Below are positions 56,639-64,000 of a DNA stretch of 64,000 nt, in pieces; the first letter of the stretch is position 1; each line of letters opens with the position of its first letter. Below the pieces are notes generated by a model. That model was given only the letters and a program-made list of their open reading frames with translations. It made no database searches and was not told where the DNA came from. Location of the stretch: assembly GCF_001514265.1 (NCBI RefSeq), contig NZ_KQ949003.1, positions 1 to 64,000 on the forward strand, read 5' to 3'. The position numbers were made by a program, and so were the translations under genes. Source of the DNA: Streptomyces resistomycificus (GTDB lineage Bacteria; Actinomycetota; Actinomycetes; Streptomycetales; Streptomycetaceae).

Positions 56639-57531
56639 TCACCAAGGAGGCCACCGCGGTCGCACCGGCTGTCCAGCGCACGGTCCCCGAACCGCCGCGC
56701 CCCACCGGCAAGCGCCGGGCCTGGGACGAAGCCCCCCGCTGGCAGATCTACCTGCCGCTGTCGATCTACCTCGTCTTCACCCTGATCCCCTTCTACTGGA
56801 TCCTGCTCTTCGCGCTCCGCCCGGCCGGCTCGACCTCGCTGGTGCCCTGGCCGGTCACCTTCGACCACTTCGAGAAGGTGTGGACGGACCGCAGCTTCGG
56901 GGTCTACTTCGAGAACAGCCTGTACGTCGGTGTCGCCACCCTGGTGATGACCACCCTGGTCGCGCTGGCCGGCGGCTACGCCCTCGCCCGGTTCGACTTC
57001 AAGGTCAAGCAGGGCTTCATGCTCGCCCTGCTGTGCTCCCAGTTCGTGCCGGGCGCGCTGCTCCTGGTGCCGCTGTTCGAGATCTTCGCCGAACTCCAGA
57101 TGATCAACTCGCTGGTCAGTGTGATCATCGCGGAGACCGTGTTCCAGCTGCCGCTGTCGATCATCCTGATCAGCAACTTCATCAAGAACGTGCCGTACTC
57201 GCTGGAGGAGGCGGCCTGGGTCGACGGCTGCAACCGGTTCACCGCGTTCCGGATCGTCGTGCTGCCGCTGCTGCGGCCCGGCCTGATCGCCGTCGGCTCC
57301 TTCGCCTTCGTGCACTCCTGGAACCACTTCCTGTTCGCCCTGATGTTCCTGAACAACCAGGACAAGCAGACCATCCCGGTCGGCCTCAACACGCTGATGA
57401 GCGCGGACAGCGTCGACCTCGGGGCGCTGGCCGCGGGCGGCATCATCGCGGCCGTACCCGTCGTGCTCGTGTTCGCCTTCATCCAGAAGTGGCTGATCAC
57501 GGGCTTCAGCGCCGGGGCGGTGAAGGGATGA
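56635..57531 (+). CDS. ABC sugar transporter permease (MalG type)
   Basis: The 298-residue CUT1 permease shows IYLPLSIYLVFTLIPFYWIL as helix 1 and the docking loop EEAAWVDGCNRFTAFRIVVLPLLRPG (in parts), with SWNHFLFALMFL before the last periplasmic segment. Start GTG 56635 overlaps the partner permease gene, and the end overlaps the pectate lyase start (ATGA). This coupling of permeases with an exported lyase supports import of pectin fragments. Confidence 0.92.
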   Translation: MITKEATAVAPAVQRTVPEPPRPTGKRRAWDEAPRWQIYLPLSIYLVFTLIPFYWILLFALRPAGSTSLVPWPVTFDHFEKVWTDRSFGVYFENSLYVGVATLVMTTLVALAGGYALARFDFKVKQGFMLALLCSQFVPGALLLVPLFEIFAELQMINSLVSVIIAETVFQLPLSIILISNFIKNVPYSLEEAAWVDGCNRFTAFRIVVLPLLRPGLIAVGSFAFVHSWNHFLFALMFLNNQDKQTIPVGLNTLMSADSVDLGALAAGGIIAAVPVVLVFAFIQKWLITGFSAGAVKG

Positions 57532-58814
57532 GGAAGCGTCACCTCGCGCTCGCGCTGGGTCTGTCGGGGCTGCTCTGCGTCCCCGCCCAGGCCGAGGCCC
57601 GTGACATCAGCCGCGACACCCTGGCCCCGAACGACGGCTGGGCGGCCGCCGACGGAGGCACCACCGGCGGCGCCGCGGCCGACGACGCCCACGTGTACAC
57701 GGTCACCGACCGCGCCGGGCTGGTCCGCGCCCTCGACGGCGGCAGCGGCACCCCGAAGATCATCAAGATCGCCGGGACGATCGACGCCAACACCGACGAC
57801 GACGGCGACCATCTGGACTGCGCCGACTACGCCACCGACGGTTACAGCACCAAGAAGTACCTGACCGCCTACGACCCCCGCACCTGGGGACCGGCCAAAC
57901 CCAGCGGCCCGCAGGAGGAGGCCCGCCAGGCCTCGGCGGCGCGGCAGGCGGCACGGATCGTCCTGCCGGTCGGCTCCAACACCACGATCGTCGGCCTCGA
58001 AGGCGCGGTCCTCAAAGGCGCGAGCCTCCAGGTGAAGAACGCGGACAACGTCATCGTCCGCAACCTCGACCTGCGCGACGCCTACGACTGCTTCCCCGTC
58101 TGGCAGCCCAACACCGGCGGCCTCGGCGACTGGAAGACGGCGTACGACAACCTGTGGCTGAACGGCGCCACCCACGTCTGGGTCGACCACGTCACGGCCT
58201 CCGACAAGGGGCACCCCGACGACCGGGAACCCACCCACTTCGCCCGCAACTACCTGCGCCACGACGGCCTGCTGGACATCACGGGCGGCTCCGACCTGGT
58301 CACCGTCTCCTGGAGCCGGTTCGCCGGCCACGACAAGGCGATCCTCATCGGCAACGGCGACACGGCCACCGGGGACCGCGGCCGGCTCCGGGTGACCCTG
58401 CACCACAACGAGTTCGACTCGATCGTCCAGCGCGCCCCCCGCGTCCGCTTCGGACAGGTGCACCTCTACAACAACCGCTACGAGGTCCCCGACGAGGGCG
58501 ACTACCGCTACTCGCTCGGCGTGTCGACGGAGTCCGGCATCTACGCCGAGAACAACGCCTTCCACACCCCCGGCCACATCGAGGCCGCCGACCTGGTCAA
58601 GAGCTGGAACGGCACCGCCCTGCACCAGACGGGCACCCTCTTCAACGGCTATCCGGTGGACCTGCTCGCCATTCACAACGCCTACAACTCGGGCAGTGAG
58701 CGTGACCTCACGGCCGAGGTCGGCTGGACACCTACCCTGCACACAAAGATCGACAGCGCCGGGACGGCCGACCGAGAGGTGGCACGCGGCGCGGGCGCAG
58801 GGAGGACCCCATGA
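57528..58814 (+). CDS. Secreted pectate lyase (PL1 family)
   Basis: The 428-residue enzyme cleaves polygalacturonate by beta-elimination, needing calcium. A signal peptide (RHLALALGLSGLLCVPAQAEA) precedes the parallel beta-helix. PL1 motifs present are W218-V-D-H221 (HVWVDHVTAS) and R302-A-P-R-V-R307, with the catalytic Arg in the latter. The N-terminal TGGAAADDAHVYTVTDRAGLVRAL is also family-typical. The start overlaps the permease gene, and the end overlaps the dehydrogenase gene, both by 4 bp, an unusual place for an exported enzyme in the middle of a catabolic operon. Confidence 0.92.
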   Translation: MRKRHLALALGLSGLLCVPAQAEARDISRDTLAPNDGWAAADGGTTGGAAADDAHVYTVTDRAGLVRALDGGSGTPKIIKIAGTIDANTDDDGDHLDCADYATDGYSTKKYLTAYDPRTWGPAKPSGPQEEARQASAARQAARIVLPVGSNTTIVGLEGAVLKGASLQVKNADNVIVRNLDLRDAYDCFPVWQPNTGGLGDWKTAYDNLWLNGATHVWVDHVTASDKGHPDDREPTHFARNYLRHDGLLDITGGSDLVTVSWSRFAGHDKAILIGNGDTATGDRGRLRVTLHHNEFDSIVQRAPRVRFGQVHLYNNRYEVPDEGDYRYSLGVSTESGIYAENNAFHTPGHIEAADLVKSWNGTALHQTGTLFNGYPVDLLAIHNAYNSGSERDLTAEVGWTPTLHTKIDSAGTADREVARGAGAGRTP

Positions 58815-59962
58815 GCATCGACATCGTCCTGGCGGGTGCGCGCGGCCACGGCCGCTGGCACCTCGACAACATCCGCAGGCTGCAGGACAAGGGGATCGTC
58901 CGGCTCGCCGGTGTCTGCGAGCTGACCCCACTGGGCCCGGACGAGCTCTCCGAGGGCCTCGGCACGCCCGAGCAGTCCGCCGACTTCGGTGCCCTCCTGG
59001 ACTCGACCGGCGCCCGGATCGCGGTGATCTGCACACCGATCCCGACCCACACGGACCTCGCGCTGACGGCCGCCGCGCGAGGCGTGCACCTCCTGCTGGA
59101 GAAGCCGCCGGCCCCGTCGTACGCCGAGTTCCGCCGGATGGCGGACGGGGTGGCCGCGGCCGGGGTCGTCTGCCAGATCGGCTTCCAGTCGCTGGGCTCG
59201 CACGCCCTGCCCGCGATCCGCGAGCTGATCGCCGAGGGCGCGATCGGTGAGCTGACCGGGGTCGGCGGGGCCGGCGCCTGGGCCCGGCCCGAGTCCTACT
59301 ACCGGCGGGCGCCCTGGGCGGGCAAGCGGCGGCTGAACGGCGTCGACGTGATCGACGGAGCGCTCACCAACCCGCTCGCGCACGCCGTCGCCACCGGCCT
59401 CGCCCTGGCCGGCGCCCCACGCGCCGAGGACGTCTCCGGGATCGAGACCGAGCTGCTGCGCGCCAACGACATCGAGTCCGACGACACCTCCTGCGTCCGC
59501 GTCACCACCACGCGGGACCTCCCGGTGACGGTCGCCGCGACCCTGTGCGCCGAGGACCCGGACGAGCCGTACGTCGTCGCGCACGGCACCAGCGGCCGGA
59601 TCACCTTCTGGTACAAGCAGGACCGGGTGCTGATCCAGCGGGCCGGACACGGACCACAGGAGTACGAGTACGGCCGCACCGACCTGCTGGAGAACCTCGT
59701 CGAGCACCTCGCCGACGGCGTGGAGCTGCTGGTCACACCGGACGCCACGGGCGCCTTCATGAAGGTCGTCGAGGCGATCCGGCAGGCCCCCGACCCGGCC
59801 CCGCTGCCGCGCGACGCCTGGCGACTGCTGCCCGACGAACAGCGCAGGGTCGTCCCCGGCATCGACGGACTCGTCGCTGCCGCCGCGGACACCCTCGCCC
59901 TCTACTCGGAGCTGGGCGCCCCCTGGGCCCCGCCCGAAGATCCGGAAGAGGTGAGCACCTGA
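58811..59962 (+). CDS. Gfo/Idh/MocA family oxidoreductase
   Basis: The 383-residue protein has an N-terminal Rossmann fold (IDIVLAGARGHGRWHLDNIRRL) with a CTPIPTHTDLALTAAARGVHLLLEKPPAPSY block (in parts), including the EKP lysine of the family. A C-terminal alpha/beta domain holds RAPWAGKRRLNGVDVIDGALTNPLAHA (in parts). The enzyme should oxidise or reduce a sugar with NAD(P). In this operon it may be the sugar 1-dehydrogenase that makes the aldonic acid for the IlvD/EDD enzyme. Substrate is not readable. It is coupled to both neighbours by overlap. Confidence 0.88.
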   Translation: MSIDIVLAGARGHGRWHLDNIRRLQDKGIVRLAGVCELTPLGPDELSEGLGTPEQSADFGALLDSTGARIAVICTPIPTHTDLALTAAARGVHLLLEKPPAPSYAEFRRMADGVAAAGVVCQIGFQSLGSHALPAIRELIAEGAIGELTGVGGAGAWARPESYYRRAPWAGKRRLNGVDVIDGALTNPLAHAVATGLALAGAPRAEDVSGIETELLRANDIESDDTSCVRVTTTRDLPVTVAATLCAEDPDEPYVVAHGTSGRITFWYKQDRVLIQRAGHGPQEYEYGRTDLLENLVEHLADGVELLVTPDATGAFMKVVEAIRQAPDPAPLPRDAWRLLPDEQRRVVPGIDGLVAAAADTLALYSELGAPWAPPEDPEEVST

Positions 59963-60810
59963 TGACGACCACCAACGACACGCCGGTGCTGCGTGTCGCG
60001 GGCCGACCGGTCGGCCGGTACGTCACCCGGCCGGAGCTGCCGGCCCGGCTCTCGCCGCGCCCGTACCTGCACCCCGTCACCACCCTGGCCGGCACGGCGG
60101 TCACCGAGCTCAGCCCCGCCGACCACACCCACCACCTCGGCGTCGGTGTAGCCGTACCCGACGTCGAGGGGCACAACTTCTGGGGCGGCCGCACCTACGT
60201 CCGCGACCAGGGCCCGACCGAGCTCGACAACCACGGTGCCCAGCGCCACACCACGTTCCAGCTGCGCGACCCCGACGGCTTCGTGGAGGAGCTGCGCTGG
60301 GTCGCCGCCGGGGGCGAGCTGCTGCGTGAGCGCCGTACCGTGGCCGCCACCGAACTCACCGACGCCGCCTGGGCGCTGGACTTCACCTTCTCCCTCACCA
60401 ACGTCACCCCGCACCCGCTGTCGATCGGCAGCCCGGCGACGAACGGACGCCCTGGAGCGGCCTACGGCGGGTTCTTCTGGCGGGCCCGCAAGGAGCGGGA
60501 GGCGCCGCGGGTCTTCACCGCCGGCACCGAGGGGGAGGACGAGGTCCACGGAGCCCGCGCCGACTGGCTCGCCATGGCCGGCTCCACCTGGACCCTGGTC
60601 TTCGCCGGGGTCACCGAACAGACCCGCCGCGACCCCTGGTTCGTCCGCACCACCGAGTACCCGGGTGTCGGCTCGTCCCTGGCGCACGACCGGCGGGTAC
60701 CGATCGAGCCCGGCGACACCGTCGTACGACGGATCGTCACCGTGGTGGCCGACGGGCACCTCGACCGGCCCGGAGCAGCGGCCCTCATCCGCAAGGCGGT
60801 GAACCTGTGA
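59962..60810 (+). CDS. PmoA-like protein (DUF6807 family)
   Basis: The 282-residue protein is of the family named after methane oxygenase PmoA by annotation, although it is soluble and unrelated to methane oxidation. The conserved start RPYLHPVTTLAGTAVTELSPADHTHHLGVGVA (in parts) with its HH pair is intact, followed by FWGGRTYVRDQGPTELDNHG. The C-terminal part is a beta-sandwich resembling aldose-epimerase-like folds. It is usually found with Gfo/Idh/MocA dehydrogenases, as here, and may be a sugar-modifying partner. Real activity is unknown. Confidence 0.85.
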   Translation: MTTTNDTPVLRVAGRPVGRYVTRPELPARLSPRPYLHPVTTLAGTAVTELSPADHTHHLGVGVAVPDVEGHNFWGGRTYVRDQGPTELDNHGAQRHTTFQLRDPDGFVEELRWVAAGGELLRERRTVAATELTDAAWALDFTFSLTNVTPHPLSIGSPATNGRPGAAYGGFFWRARKEREAPRVFTAGTEGEDEVHGARADWLAMAGSTWTLVFAGVTEQTRRDPWFVRTTEYPGVGSSLAHDRRVPIEPGDTVVRRIVTVVADGHLDRPGAAALIRKAVNL

Positions 60811-62375
60811 CCCCCGACGCGCACCCGAGCCCCGCCCCGCCCGCCGAGGCGGTCACCACCCCCGGCCCGGCCCCCGAGACCTACACCAACCCCGTCCTCA
60901 ACGCCGACTGGTCCGACCCGGACGTCGTCCGGGTCGGGGACGACTTCTACCTCACCGCCTCCAGCTTCGGCCGTGTCCCCGGCCTGCCGCTGCTGCACTC
61001 CCGCGACCTGGTCAACTGGACCCTGATCGGTCACGCCCTGGAACGCCTGGAACCGGCGGCCGAGTTCAGGGCACCGCGGCACGACTGCGGGGTCTGGGCT
61101 CCGTCGCTCCGCCACCACGACGACCGTTTCTGGATCTTCTGGGGCGACCCCGACCAGGGCATCTTCCAGATCAACGCCCCGGAGATCCGCGGCCCTTGGA
61201 CCCGCCCCCACCTGGTGAAGGAGGGCAAGGGGCTCATCGACGCGTGCCCCCTGTGGGACGAGGAGACCGGCGAGGCCTATCTGGTGCACGCGTGGGCCAA
61301 GTCCCGCTCGGGCGTCAAGAACCGGCTCACCGGCCACCGTATGCACCCTGACGGTACGTCGCTTCTCGACGCGGGCAAGGTGATCGTCGACGGGGACCGC
61401 ATCCCCGGCTGGTTCACCCTGGAAGGCCCCAAGCTCTACCGGCACGACGGCTGGTTCTGGATCCTGGCGCCCGCCGGGGGAGTGGAGAGCGGCTGGCAGG
61501 GCGCCTTACGCTCGCGCGGCTTCTTCGGGCCGTACGAGGAGCGGGTCGTCCTGGAGCAGAAGGACACCGACGTCAACGGCCCCCACCAGGGCGGCTGGGT
61601 GCGTACCCCGTCCGGCGAGGACTGGTTCCTGCACTTCCAGCAACGCGGCCCCTACGGCCGGGTCGTCCACCTCCAGCCGATGAGCTGGGGCACGGACGGC
61701 TGGCCGGTGCTCGGCGCCGACGGCGCCCCCGTGGCCGTACACCGCAAGCCCGGCCTGCCGCCGCAGCCGGCCGCCGCGCCCGCCACCGACGACGACTTCC
61801 CCGGCGGACGCTTCGGACGCCAGTGGCAGTGGACGGCCAACCCGCAGGACGGCTGGGCCACCCAGCACTCCGGCGACGGCCTGAGGCTGGCCTGTGTCCG
61901 TTCGGCGGACGCGCACGACCTGCGCAAGCTGCCGAACGTTCTCACCCAGCGGCTGCCGGGCACCCCCTCGGCCGTCGAGGTGGAGCTGACGCTGCACGGC
62001 GAGGAGCCGGGGGCGCGGGCCGGACTCGCGGTCCTCGGGGACGCCTTCGGCTGGATCGGACTGCAGCGGGGCGCCGACGGGACGGTCCACCTGGTGCACC
62101 GGTTCGCCGAGGCCGTGGCCGAACAGGAGCGCGACGCCGACCATCCGCGGCTCGCCCCCGAAGGACGCGTGCGACTGCGCGTCGAGATCGGGGCGGGGGC
62201 GCGCTGCCGGTTCCTCGCCGATGTCGGCGAGGGGTTCAGGTCGTCGGGCCCCGTCTTCGCCGCCACCCCCTGGCGCTGGGTCGGCGCCCTGCTCGGCCTG
62301 TTCGCCCTCGCGCCCGCCGGGCCGGGACACGCCGGCGCGGCGACGTTCGCCAGGTTCCGCATCACCGACCTGTAA
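60807..62375 (+). CDS. Glycoside hydrolase family 43 protein
   Basis: The 522-residue enzyme has an N-terminal five-bladed propeller and a C-terminal beta-sandwich (about 330-522). The general base Asp is in NADWSDPDVVRVGDDFYL (D37), a pKa-modulating Asp is in GKGLIDACPLWDE, and the general acid Glu is E206 in WFTLEGPKLYRH. There is no signal peptide, so it acts inside the cell on imported oligosaccharides, probably as beta-xylosidase or alpha-L-arabinofuranosidase. GTG 60807 overlaps the preceding gene by 4 bp; it is the last gene of the coupled series. Confidence 0.9.
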   Translation: MTPDAHPSPAPPAEAVTTPGPAPETYTNPVLNADWSDPDVVRVGDDFYLTASSFGRVPGLPLLHSRDLVNWTLIGHALERLEPAAEFRAPRHDCGVWAPSLRHHDDRFWIFWGDPDQGIFQINAPEIRGPWTRPHLVKEGKGLIDACPLWDEETGEAYLVHAWAKSRSGVKNRLTGHRMHPDGTSLLDAGKVIVDGDRIPGWFTLEGPKLYRHDGWFWILAPAGGVESGWQGALRSRGFFGPYEERVVLEQKDTDVNGPHQGGWVRTPSGEDWFLHFQQRGPYGRVVHLQPMSWGTDGWPVLGADGAPVAVHRKPGLPPQPAAAPATDDDFPGGRFGRQWQWTANPQDGWATQHSGDGLRLACVRSADAHDLRKLPNVLTQRLPGTPSAVEVELTLHGEEPGARAGLAVLGDAFGWIGLQRGADGTVHLVHRFAEAVAEQERDADHPRLAPEGRVRLRVEIGAGARCRFLADVGEGFRSSGPVFAATPWRWVGALLGLFALAPAGPGHAGAATFARFRITDL

Positions 62376-62417
62376 CGCATCGCACGTACCCCTTTTGTAC
62401 GCCTGTTGGGAGCCGCA

Positions 62418-64000
62418 ATGACGCACCTCCATAGCAAGCGCTTGTCGAGACCTGGTCACGGCAAGGTCGTGGCCGCCGTGATCGGCCTCGCGGCCGCGCT
62501 GAGCCTCGGGGCGGCCGGGGAGGCGATGGCCGCCCCCGCCCAAGCCCCCGCCTCCGCGCCTGTCGACCGCTGGAGCGACCGGGCACATGGCTTCGCCTCC
62601 CTCGCCGGCGGCACCACCGGCGGTGCGGGCGGCAAGGTCGTGACCGTCACCGACCAGGCGTCACTGGCGAAGTACGCGGCGGCCGAGGAACCGTACGTGA
62701 TCCGGGTGTCGGGATCGATTGCCGTCGAGCCGTTCGGCTCGGAGATCGTCGTGGCCTCGAACAAGACCGTCATCGGCGTCGGCGACACCGGCGAGATCGT
62801 CCACGGCGAGCTGCACCTGAACCCCGGCACCCACAACGTGATCATCCGCAACCTGACGATCCGTGACTCGGCGGTCGAGGGCAACTGGGACTGCAAGGAC
62901 ACCGACTTCGACGGCATCCAGATGGACACCGCCCACCACGTGTGGGTCGATCACAACCGCTTCTCGAACATCTGCGACGGGCAGCTGGACGTCCGCAAGG
63001 ACAGCGAGTACGTGACGGTCTCGTACAACCGGTTCGAGAACAACAACAAGACGTTCGGACTCGGCTGGACGAACGAGGTCAAGACACAGATCACCATCGA
63101 CCACAACCTGTTCGCCCACACCAAGCAGCGCAACCCGTCCGTGGACAACGCCGCTTACGCGCACCTGTACAACAACCACCTGACGGCGCAGGTGGATCCG
63201 GGCGACCCGGTGTGGACGTACGGCAACTGGTCGCGCGGCCGGACCAAGATGGTCATCGAGAACAGCTACTACCGGGACGTCCAGCACCCCTACCAGGCCG
63301 ACGCCACGGCGGAGTTGGTGGAGCGCGGGTCGATCCTCAGGAACACGACGGGTCGGCACGACGAGTGGGGTGCCGCCTTCGACCCGCGTGACTTCTACGA
63401 CTACCGGCTCGACCCGGCGGCGGCGGTGCCCGCGTTGGTGAAGAGGTTCTCCGGGCCGCAGAAGCGGATCGGCGACTCGGTGACGCTGCACGTGCCGGCC
63501 GACTACCCGACCGTGCAGGCCGCCGTGGACGCCGTGCCCGACGGCAACACCGTCCCGGTGACGATCGCCGTCGCGCCGGGCACCTACCGGGCGAAGGTCC
63601 TGATCCCCGCGACCAAGCCGAACATCGTGCTGCGGGGGACTGGACAGGATCGCTCCGACACCGTCATCGTCTACGACACGCCCGCCGAGTACGGCGGCTC
63701 CACCGGGAGCGCGACCGTACGGATCGCCGCGAACGACGTGACGGCCCGCAACCTCACCTTCAGCAACGACTTCGACGAGGCCGCGGTCGAGCTGAAGGGC
63801 GAGCAGGCGCTGGCGATGAAGACGACCGGCGACCGGATCGTCTTCGAGGACACCGCGTTCCTGGGCAACCAGGACACCCTGATGACCGACAGCCCGAAAC
63901 TGACCACCGTCAGCCGGGTCTACATCCGCGACTCGTACATCGAGGGCGACGTCGACTTCATCTACGGGCGGGCCACCACCGTGATCGAGCGGTCGGTCAT
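62418..64000 (+). CDS. Secreted pectate lyase-pectin methylesterase fusion (PL1 + CE8), truncated by window end
   Basis: The visible 527 residues start with a long signal peptide (VVAAVIGLAAALSLGAAGEAMA, cut near AMA-AP). A PL1 lyase domain (about 50-345) carries W176-V-D-H179 and R238-NPSVDN. From about residue 360 a second beta-helix begins (VTLHVPADYPTVQAAVDAVPDG), the start of a CE8 pectin methylesterase. Its motifs FLGNQDTLM (D486) and GDVDFIYGRA (D513) are the catalytic aspartates. The enzyme would remove methyl groups and cut the chain in one polypeptide. GGGAG precedes ATG 62418. The 3' part, including the CE8 C-terminus, lies outside. Confidence 0.92.
   Translation, partial: MTHLHSKRLSRPGHGKVVAAVIGLAAALSLGAAGEAMAAPAQAPASAPVDRWSDRAHGFASLAGGTTGGAGGKVVTVTDQASLAKYAAAEEPYVIRVSGSIAVEPFGSEIVVASNKTVIGVGDTGEIVHGELHLNPGTHNVIIRNLTIRDSAVEGNWDCKDTDFDGIQMDTAHHVWVDHNRFSNICDGQLDVRKDSEYVTVSYNRFENNNKTFGLGWTNEVKTQITIDHNLFAHTKQRNPSVDNAAYAHLYNNHLTAQVDPGDPVWTYGNWSRGRTKMVIENSYYRDVQHPYQADATAELVERGSILRNTTGRHDEWGAAFDPRDFYDYRLDPAAAVPALVKRFSGPQKRIGDSVTLHVPADYPTVQAAVDAVPDGNTVPVTIAVAPGTYRAKVLIPATKPNIVLRGTGQDRSDTVIVYDTPAEYGGSTGSATVRIAANDVTARNLTFSNDFDEAAVELKGEQALAMKTTGDRIVFEDTAFLGNQDTLMTDSPKLTTVSRVYIRDSYIEGDVDFIYGRATTVIERSV
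62435..62444. promoter_or_regulatory. CAAGCGCTTG palindrome at the start of the pectinase gene
   Basis: The 10-bp perfect palindrome covers codons 6-9 of the lyase-esterase gene and has the AAGCGCTT core (62436-62443) seen at 53649 and 55653. Bound repressor there would block early elongation. Confidence 0.5.

Noticed and set aside
59962..60810. A methane monooxygenase subunit, as the PmoA label suggests
   Set aside because: The protein has no membrane helices or copper sites and lies in a pectin operon. The name is inherited by annotation.

Overview
The window reads as a stretch of a Streptomyces chromosome. G+C is very high with G/C-ending codons, GTG starts and 4-bp ATGA/GTGA gene overlaps are common, and the opening genes (ctaB, amidohydrolase, ctaA, ABC-2 exporter, sufR-BD-Rieske-CSU, dapD) follow the arrangement known from streptomycetes. 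I see no insertion sequence, integrase, prophage, rRNA or CRISPR array. No region stands out as recently transferred.

Layout. (1) 0.4-6.7 kb: heme A synthesis (ctaB forward, ctaA reverse) around an amidohydrolase, then a drug-type ABC-2 exporter and an AAC(3)-family acetyltransferase. (2) 6.8-13.4 kb: the SUF iron-sulfur operon, opened by its repressor sufR. A CAAC-N6-GTTG operator overlaps the sufR start codon, and a strong terminator closes the operon. (3) 13.5-28 kb: mixed small units. These are an AbfB-domain membrane protein, an SMR pump with its TetR regulator, dapD, a secreted peptide, an ECF sigma factor with a membrane-anchored partner, dapA, two stress-type membrane proteins, an M20 amidohydrolase, a YihY protein and an ArsR/SRPBCC pair. 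(4) 28-35.4 kb: an exported nuclease, a PhoX phosphatase behind a likely PHO box, and a Ro60 (TROVE/vWA) protein preceded by two structured RNAs. I interpret these RNAs as tandem Y RNAs, one carrying a circularly permuted tRNA mimic. (5) 35.4-41.6 kb: a GntR regulator with ACC deaminase, a TetR regulator, a double TerD protein and a large exported PGRP-type amidase.

(6) 41.7-64 kb is a catabolic island. A DeoR-controlled polyol ABC importer with a zinc alcohol dehydrogenase lies on the minus strand. Next come uronate dehydrogenase and KdgD of the oxidative galacturonate route. Then follows a GntR-headed series of overlapping genes: a DHDPS-family dehydratase/aldolase, an IlvD/EDD sugar-acid dehydratase, two ABC permeases, a pectate lyase, a Gfo/Idh/MocA dehydrogenase, a PmoA-like protein and a GH43 glycosidase. 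It ends with a pectate lyase-pectin methylesterase fusion cut by the window edge. Together these genes would de-esterify and cleave pectin, release its side-chain sugars, and oxidise galacturonate and probably arabinose by non-phosphorylative routes that meet at 2-ketoglutarate semialdehyde. Three AAGCGCTT-centred palindromes in this island suggest shared LacI-family control.

The most striking item is the Ro60/Y RNA locus at 33.4-35.3 kb. A second recurring theme is short tandem arrays that begin at gene ends and include the stop codon.
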